64,000 bases of DNA from Akebia trifoliata (lineage: Eukaryota > Streptophyta > Magnoliopsida > Ranunculales > Lardizabalaceae): the NCBI GenBank assembly GCA_017979445.1, contig CM030711.1:16198922-16262921 (forward strand). Direction: 5' to 3'. Under the pieces are notes generated by a model. That model was given only the letters and a program-made list of their open reading frames with translations, was not told where the DNA came from and did no database searches. Positions 56,673-64,000 of this stretch are shown here, piece by piece (the first letter of the stretch is position 1; each line of letters opens with the position of its first letter). The position numbers and the translations under genes were made by a program.

Positions 56673-57920
56673 TAAAAATTATTTTTATTGGTGTCTTCAT
56701 TGGTTAAAATATGCTTCGATTTAATTAAAATATCTTATATGGCCATTGTTTTCTTCTTCCAATTACACTTTTTTTTGGGATTTAGGTAACTTTTAAGGAG
56801 TTGAGTTTTTTTTTTTTTAAAGTTTGCAATCATATCCTTTAGAAAAATATCATCATCGATGGAGAACTAACCACTTCTTCTAAGTCTAATCCGATTTCCA
56901 TATTTTGACTCGAAGAAATTTCAAATCCTTGAAATCATCAGCATCGTTTTCATCTAGTGTGATTAATGCTACAAAGAAATTTCCCATCTCTATGATTCAT
57001 TTTACTCAGCAACTCTACTAAAGGAGAAATCTCCTCAATCTTTATTTCCAAAGAAGTTTGATCCATTATCTTTTTGCCTTTAGTGGCATCCCGAACAAAA
57101 ATCAAGTTTTCATTTTTGTTTTCCTTTCCCATCTTACCTTCATTTTCTTAAAAAATCACCAATGCACACTGGTTTGTTTCCATATCAGGCTCATCTCCTT
57201 CCATCGCCGAAAAAATTTGATTAATTGTCTTTGACACCCACATTGATTGGACCACTTTTCTTTATTTTTTCTTTTCAACAATTAGAACATTATAAGACTA
57301 CTGATCATGATCAAAAGTTATGCACTTCCTATAACAAGGTGGTTTCCATTCGTATTTAATATATTGTAGCCTTTCCATACCATCTTATCTTAATAAGGAG
57401 ATAATCTCTGGAAAATCACAGTTTGTATCCACCTCAATACATACCTGAGTATATGCCAATCTTGATCAATTCGCAATTTGTTCATCCATTTGTACATGTT
57501 CCCCAATCAGTCCTAAACTTTCAGGAGCCAAAACGGAATCGTAAGTTCAACAATCTCACCAAGGTAGAATAGATTGAATCATCTCCTTAATGTTCTTCGA
57601 TCCCCAAGTCCACTTTCTCAAGATAATAGGTTGTCCATTAATGCTCTAGATCAAGTTTAGAATTGCATCACAATCCTCATCCAAAGTAAATTTGAAAAGG
57701 AAGAAGCCATCTTCCATGGAGATCACTTACACATTACTATTCAATGCCCACAATCTGTTTAATATATTCTTCAAAGTCATAAAATAAAGTTTTTTCCCAA
57801 AACTTAGCCCATATGAGTGTTCGCCCAACGTTTGGATTCTTTAACTACTTCTTTAGGAATAATAATTGCATTCTTCTCATTAGCATAGGGAAATGTCTCC
57901 AAAGAACAAGAAGAACTTGA
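56673..57920 (-). pseudogene. LINE D, 5' part: ORF1 (DUF4283) remnant
   Basis: On the minus strand GQPIILRKWTWGSKNIKEM (about 57640-57580) matches the DUF4283 region of plant LINE ORF1. YEWKPPCYRKCITFDHDQ (about 57345-57295) is the start of the ORF1 zinc knuckle (usually YEWKP..C..C..FGH). Frameshifts and stops are common. This places the LINE D 5' side here and its 3' end at about 44850, a span of 13 kb for an element of about 5 kb before the later insertions. Confidence 0.78.
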
Positions 57921-58254
57921 AGATCTTTTGAAAAGGATTCTCCATGAGAAACCGCTTGAAGATTCAACAATAGCTAAAGTCCTAGAAGATTCAACCGATC
58001 AAATCAATCTTCCTCTTGGATTCATTTCAATGGAACAAGCAAAGAGGATTCTCTCTAGGAAAATCTCTCGTCATCCTATGCACCCTCTCCAGCTTTTGCT
58101 CTCTCTCTCTTTTCAATCTACCTCGTTTTAAAAGCTAAAAAGAAATATAAATTATAAATTACAACACAACAAAGTTGAGAGTTTGTCACTCACATATAAT
58201 CCTTTCCACTCCATGTCGACGAACATTCACAATCATTGACAAACTTCCATTGAC

Positions 58255-58465
58255 CCTCTTCTATTCTTTGTTTTTATTTTTTGGAATCAAGGTATCTAAG
58301 CCTCTTATAATACTCGACTAATCCTCCAGGCAAATGCAATCCCCTCCCTCCCACATGTTCTCTGTAATTTATGGTATAAATCCCCGTGGGTGGCCTGGAG
58401 GGATTTGAACTCTAGACCTTTGCTCCTGGAAACATGGTCTTAGCTATTTTAACAACCCTTAAATG
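58255..58465 (-). mobile_element. Second probable tRNA-derived SINE
   Basis: On the minus strand GAGTTCAAATCCCTCC matches a tRNA B box, preceded by TAGCTAAGACCATG about 35 bp upstream as a weak A box. The following CCACCCACGGGGATTTATAC matches the SINE at 44695. Ends are approximate. Confidence 0.55.
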
Positions 58466-60084
58466 GTTATTTGCATGTTGTGTTGAGAGACAAAATGTTC
58501 TAGAATCCCTTAAAATCTAATGATGAAAATGATGTAGCAAGTAATAGTTAACTCTGAGGCATGTAATCATTGTCTTTAAGATATTATTTGCACCTTACCT
58601 AAGAATGAACTCTAATATTTATTATATAATAAGCCCAATCTCTTAATCATAATTACTTAACAAAAAAAATCTTTCAATCATAATTCATCATCTTTCAAGA
58701 AATAGATAATGACTCAAGTTTACGAATAGGTAAATACCAATAAATAATGAAAATAATTGATATGGGCTTATGTGACGTGGCCTAGGGCCCAATTATTTAT
58801 AGAGAGATTTACGGGACACTCCTATCTATTGCATTCTATTACAAAAACTCCCTTAATTTATCAAGTATGTTACTCAACAAACCTTTCTTTCTAAAAAAAC
58901 AGACCAGCCTGACTTACGTTGTAAGGTTTAAATCTAACTAAGGGTCGTTGGGCCCATATGAATTATGAAACTGGCAATCCACAATTTCAACTTTCTAGAT
59001 TTTAAGGAAAAAACTCATATTAAAAAAAAATCAAATAAAAATAAATATTTTTTAAATCGATCAAGGTGTTGAAAATGGATGGCTATCGGACTCCCAAATT
59101 TAAAATTGAAATTCAATAGTGAAAAGTTAATTTTTTTTTTTTGAAGTTCTTAGAATTTTGTCATTTAAAACCTTGTGGAATCAGATCACTTTGTTTGGAT
59201 GCCAGCAATTGATGGGGAAACTTTCCTTATTAATTTAGTTTCATCACAAATCGGGGAGTTGGCCTTATATCTTTAAAAAAAATTAAATATCTATTTTATC
59301 CTTTGTATATGTGATTAAAAGAACTGGGAGTATTTAATCATTTACAATGACGTGGATCCTACTCAATGAGTAGCAAACTTAATAAAGTAAGGGAGTTTTT
59401 TTAATGGGTGTATTTATTTGCACATATCAAAATGGCTCATTTCACCCACTTGATTGTGATACCCACTTTAACTTTTAAATACCCATTTGCACACACATAA
59501 TAAATATGTTTTAACCTCCATTTCTTATTGCACACACTTAAAAGTACTAAACCATTTTTTCATCTCTTCTTCTTCTTCTTCTTTTTGCATCTTGAAAGAT
59601 TTCAATGAGATTTTTAAGCTTTGAGCGTACTTGTTTTTCTTAACCCTAACACTTCTAATTGAGTTGTAGCCGTTCACATGAGAGAGTTTTGTTTGGTAGA
59701 AACTTATCAATTTTTTTTTATAATATTCCATAAATACCTATTGAATATATTTTACAATGGTCAGTAGAAAGTTTTGTTCAGTAGGTACTTATCGAATATG
59801 TTTGATTGTATTCAATAAGTACCTTCAAAATTTGCTAAAACAAGTTTGGTTTGGACCTACTAAATAAAACTGTCAAAAAATCTTTGAGTCATTCGATTCA
59901 AAATCGTCGTTTTGAGATTTTAATAGTGATTTTTCCATCTTCTTTGATGATTAAATGAAAAAAGTAAAAGAAATTTTAAAGAAATAAGATAACTCGTCTT
60001 AAACTTAATCTCTGTTAATTCATCTTCTCACTAAACTCAGAAGAAGAAGAGGATGAAGGAATGAAGAAGAAGGAGGAAGGAAGA
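58466..60084. other. AT-rich spacer, nothing recognised
   Basis: Only short frames without recognisable domains. A GAA/TTC-rich stretch (59565-59585) is low-complexity. Confidence 0.55.
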
Positions 60085-62180
60085 ATGATACAATCCTAGA
60101 TCAACCATAAAAATGAAATATCAAAAGGTTAACAAGTTGGGAGATTGATCTGATTAGAGGTAGATCAAATCTCAATCGATTCAAGATGTTCAATCTCCTA
60201 AACCCAAAAAGATTTTTGATTATTTTTCTCATTGATTTTCTAATCATAATACAAGGAGTATTAAAGATAAAAATCCTAATCTAACTAACCTGATTTTATT
60301 TTAAAAACATCCTGATCAAAATATGATTTTATTTAAATTTATCATAATCCAAATCTAATACAATCCCTAATCTTAATCATAATCAATTGACAATGTAGGT
60401 AACACTCTACCCCTCTAGAAATCGATCTTGTCCTCAAGGTCAAATCTCTTGGATTCCAAATCGTAAATGAGGTAATTACCTCCATCTTAACCATTTTCTT
60501 TTAAATTACTTGGCTCTTGAAGTGAATGATGATGCCTATCTAATAGAATATTGAATCTTCATATCTTTGAACTTTTATAAAATATTGACTTGATGACATA
60601 TGCCGCAAAATCGACTAGGGATACAAAATCCATTGCATCCCGTTCTTTCAAAATATCAATTGCATCAACATTACCTTTCCTCACATTCAATTTATCTTTT
60701 TTTTTTTTTTTTTGTCTTCAATATGTTTGGTGACTTTGGCATCTTTTTTATGCTCTTGGGACGATGATTGTAAGGAATAATCTAAGACCAACCCTTCAAT
60801 ACTTGATTAAAACCCCTCCATAACATGATCTTTTTCAATTGCATCTGAATATAGATCTATGATATGATCCATTGTAAGACATATGGCTTGTTATTATTGT
60901 TGTATTTCTTCAATTAAACGACCAATTTCTTTTCAATCACCATGTATTGATTCCAATATTTCATTGCATGTTCCACTTAACTCTATGATCTTCATCAGAT
61001 TGTGGTTTCTTTCCAACAATGAGGGTTGGTCAATGTCCCAAAGGTCAATAGGTCGCTTGGTCAAAATGTTTGACTGGGTTACTTGACTGAGGTTAAATAG
61101 GGACTTGAGTGTTGGATTGCAAGGTTAAATATCTACTTGGGTTTGAGTAAGGTAGTAAGAGTTATGGGTTGCCTAGGGATGGGCCTAAATATTTGAAAAA
61201 GGTGGTAAGTGTAGTGCTAAAGCCTATGTGTGGGCTTTAACTTTATTGTGTGTGAAGGGTTTGGGTTATGGGTTAGGCTATTGAAGTGATTCCCAAGCAT
61301 AAAGATTAAATAGTGGGCTAAGGAGTTTGGTTACAGTTTGACTATGAACCTACAAATTTTGAAAAGATAAGGGGGTTGTGTTTAATTTTCTGAAGTTATC
61401 ATCACCCACTAAACTATAGAAACATGAGTTAGGGAAAAAACAAAAACATAACCCTAATCTTTTTTGCTCAGTTGCAGACCACGATGAGTATTTCTTCAAA
61501 AATCAACTTCTCAATGATGAAACTGTTGGTTGAATCTAAAATATTAGAGAATGATTCAATAAAGCAACTCCAATGATGTTAATGATGATGAAAATTCACG
61601 AGATGGAAAAACAATTTCAAGATTTGCAACTCAAGAAAGATGGAGGCTGATTCAACTGTGTATTTGATTGATTCAAGCAGCGGATTATCTTGCATCCTCC
61701 CAAGACTCTATGGATTGTTCTGAAATAAATAGTGGAGTTCTCCTTTGTAACCTCGGTTCTATCATTGATAAGGATCGTAGGGGTTTTCCTTTCTTAAGGT
61801 TGTAGCTGGTCTGGGTCTGCCTTAACCCTGTTGACCTTTCAAAAAAAAAAAAGAGTTTTGATGGGTGGTTGTAAATGGGTTTATTAGTGTCGGTATGATG
61901 ATGATGGTTGGAGATGATGAAGATGGCAATCCGTTAGCATATAAGACAATGATTGAAATTGACTTTTTTTCTCTTTTGGTCTAATGATGTGTAGTGATTG
62001 TAGAGGCAACTAAGATGAAGATTTCTTTCCCAATGATCAAAGGAAGACCATCTCTGATACCCCTTGATACGATATCATGATGATCAAAAACAAAATAAAG
62101 TATAAAATGCAAATATGATGGAAGATTGATTTTATTAAAGGCAGATCGAACCTCGACCGATTTAAGATGGTCAATCTCAT
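60085..62180 (-). mobile_element. Gypsy-like remnant with degenerate LTRs
   Basis: On the minus strand AGAGGGGTAGAG directly followed by TGTTACCTAC (about 60415-60395) looks like a polypurine tract and LTR start, and the preceding DLEDKID-like reading resembles the usual end of gypsy pol. GGTATCAGAG (about 62059-62050) resembles a tRNA-Met primer site. A diverged direct repeat (GGGAGATTGATCTGATTAGA at about 60140 versus GGAAGATTGATTTTATTAAA at about 62121) would be the two LTRs. The interior is only 1.6 kb without clear coding, so the element is deleted or non-autonomous. Confidence 0.4.
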
Positions 62181-62287
62181 TGTAAAAAATGCAAATTGAA
62201 TGGGTCCACATGGACTGATCATATATGAGTTGGAAAGCACAATCAATGGGAAAAGGGGTAATTACATCATTTCATATCCTTTTGTGC

Positions 62288-62296
62288 CTATAAATA
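62288..62296 (+). promoter_or_regulatory. TATA box in gypsy-type 5' LTR
   Basis: CTATAAATA in the middle of the putative 541-bp LTR, upstream of a region ending in a CT-rich leader. Confidence 0.5.
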
Positions 62297-62739
62297 GGAC
62301 ACTAGGTTAACAAAGAAGGGGCTTCATTTTGAGCTTTATTTTTTCTTTCACAAGGGGCTCCCCTCATCTCTCTCATATAATGTAGATCTTGTGTAATAAT
62401 TTCAAAAATAATGGAATTGATCTTCGGAGCTTAGGAATGTAGTCCAGATTTTCTATGAACCCCGTGAAAAATTCTCTTTCTCTCTCTCTCTCCTACTTCT
62501 AATTACTTACTATGTCACATTCAAGTTATAACTGAGGCGTCACTCATCTAAGGTGCCATAGGCCAGGACTATACGGAAACAACTTGAAACTAACATAATA
62601 CCAACACCGAACAACCATAAAACATAGTTTAGGTGGTGGTGGGACTACCATAAGTGTCACTTTGTATGTGAAGTGCGCAAAGAGCTTATCCTCTACGTAC
62701 ATAACCAAAATTGGGTATTCACATTTTGACGACTCCACT

Positions 62740-63345
62740 AGGGAACTTGTCACTCACAACACCCTCGCCGAAGTCTTTGTCACTTGCGACGCTAACACTG
62801 AAGTCATTTTTGCTCATGGTGTCCTCGTTGAACTTTAATAAAGATCCCTAGACTCATTCGCTAGTTGGTCGAATCTTTAGTACCATCCACGGTGCCCTCA
62901 CCTCACCAAAACTCGGCAACACCACTTAAGGTTGAGAGAACAACCGCTCATGTCACCCTCACCAAAGTCCCTGTCTCTCACATGGCACTTGCCAAAGTCT
63001 TTGATAAAAAAAATGAACTTGTCACTCATGACACATCACCGAAGTCCTTGTCCCTTACGTTGCCCTCGTTGAAGTTCTTGTCGTCCACGACGCCTTTGCA
63101 AAAGTTTGATAAAAATGTCTAAACTCACCTGTGGATTGGTAGAATCTTTAGTGTCATCCACGACCCCCTTACTAAAACTTGACAACACCACCCACGACCG
63201 AGAGAGCAACAACTCACGTCGCCTTTGCCGAAGTCCTTATTAAAAAACTAGGCCAAGGTGGCTTACGACGCATTCACTAAAGTTTAGTAACATCACCAAC
63301 GACGCTAGGCGTGGTATAAATCTGAGGTGCCTTATCCAAAAATCT
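62740..63345. repeat. Higher-order tandem repeat (~266-bp unit, short subrepeats)
   Basis: A block containing GGTCGAATCTTTAGTACCAT and ACTCGGCAACACCACTTAAG (from about 62846) recurs with changes as GGTAGAATCTTTAGTGTCAT and ACTTGACAACACCACCCACG (from about 63114). Within each unit the motif CCGAAGTCCTTGTC or ACCAAAGTCCCTGTC with ACTCA(T)GACGC repeats every 35-50 bp. It leaves an open frame (62865-63122) by chance. Confidence 0.7.
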
Positions 63346-64000
63346 CGCATAGAAAATTGAAATGGCAGAACAAATACGACATCATACCCTAAGACCCTTC
63401 GACGAAGACCCTATAACAATCCATGATCGTTATCTTGGCCCAATCCTTGAGCATAGGCGTTGTCGCTTAGACCCAAATACGCTAAAAAGAGGGCACGATG
63501 TCTATAAACCCAAAATGTTATCATTAGAAAGAGACAAAAGGAGAGATATAGAGTACCTCTTATGTGTTTCCATCTCTTTCCATCATAGTGACCCAGGTGG
63601 CTGGCTAAGGTCCATGCCTTGAAAGAATAAAAAAAAATTACATTAATGCCCTCTTTACTCCACCATAGTTGTGACACCTTCGTTTGAGGTTTCTAGAGGT
63701 AGTGACACCTCACCTTGACTGATGTTGTGTTCACGATATGAATGTCAACAACAGCGTGACCTTGATGCACCTCCCTGCTACGATTAAGAAGGATTTGATG
63801 AGGACGTGCGACATGACCTTACCAAATCTTTCATTAACTTTTAGTGTTCTTCTAATCTAATTTCACACCCAGTATTTCGGAGGGTAGGTCTTTCATTATA
63901 TGAGGGTTATGGCAATGATGGTTTCGATGGATTTTGTGTGGCTCTTACAATGGCAGTGCCTATTCACACTTATTTTTAATCTATCAGAGACTCCTACCGA

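Larger units (their letters stand above)
62181..64000 (+). mobile_element. Gypsy-type element, 5' LTR and repeat-rich interior, runs off the window
   Basis: The LTR is 62181-62721 (TGTAAAAAATG...TATTCA), with a TATA box CTATAAATA at 62288-62296. It is followed at about 62726 by TTGACGACTCCACTAGGG, close to the tRNA-Arg type primer site of Tat/Ogre gypsy elements. Instead of a gag gene the interior holds tandem repeats. No pol domain is visible before the window ends. Confidence 0.55.

Noticed and set aside
62865..63122. 85-codon frame in tandem repeats
   Set aside because: It is repeat-derived, with no family similarity.

Overview
The window is nuclear DNA of a flowering plant, most likely a eudicot. 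It holds spliced genes with GT/AG introns, a nuclear gene for a chloroplast NDH-complex subunit, plant-type L1 LINEs with a DUF4283 ORF1, Ty1/copia and Ty3/gypsy LTR elements, MITEs and probable tRNA-derived SINEs. No prokaryotic feature, CRISPR array, rRNA or tRNA gene was seen. The species cannot be named from the sequence.

Host genes are confined to about 23.5-36.4 kb. They are ndhS/CRR31 (minus strand, one exon, chloroplast NDH ferredoxin-binding subunit), an RBL14-type rhomboid with a RanBP2 zinc finger (plus strand, two exons, divergent from ndhS across a 348-bp shared promoter), and cytosolic glutamyl-tRNA synthetase (minus strand, seven coding exons, 741 codons, convergent with the rhomboid gene). 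I worked out the splice sites by reading frame and family similarity, and all exon phases close.

The rest is layered transposon sequence. From 1 to 8.5 kb a decayed LINE (A) is split by a decayed copia element (Copia A, 5-bp target duplication). From 9.7 to 22.8 kb there are three layers: a 5'-truncated minus-strand LINE (B) is split by a nearly complete plus-strand LINE (C), whose ORF1 is split by an intact copia element (Copia B) with LTRs identical by eye and a 1344-codon polyprotein. From 44.8 to 57.9 kb another minus-strand LINE (D) is split by two gypsy-type LTR insertions, and the second of these carries an internally deleted copia element (Copia C). From 60 to 64 kb there are two gypsy-type remnants, apparently nested.

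The most unusual stretch is 37.5-42.7 kb, upstream of the synthetase gene. A (TA)n tract holds a 3.9-kb foldback element with ~1.5-kb arms and what looks like a captured 5' exon, intron and second exon of a host gene. Three ~380-bp hairpin MITEs follow in tandem, each bounded by TA runs, and a fourth relative sits in a synthetase intron. The synthetase introns also hold a 146-bp LINE tail with an 18-bp target duplication and a TRIM-like element. The rhomboid intron holds a Mutator-type MITE with a 9-bp target duplication.
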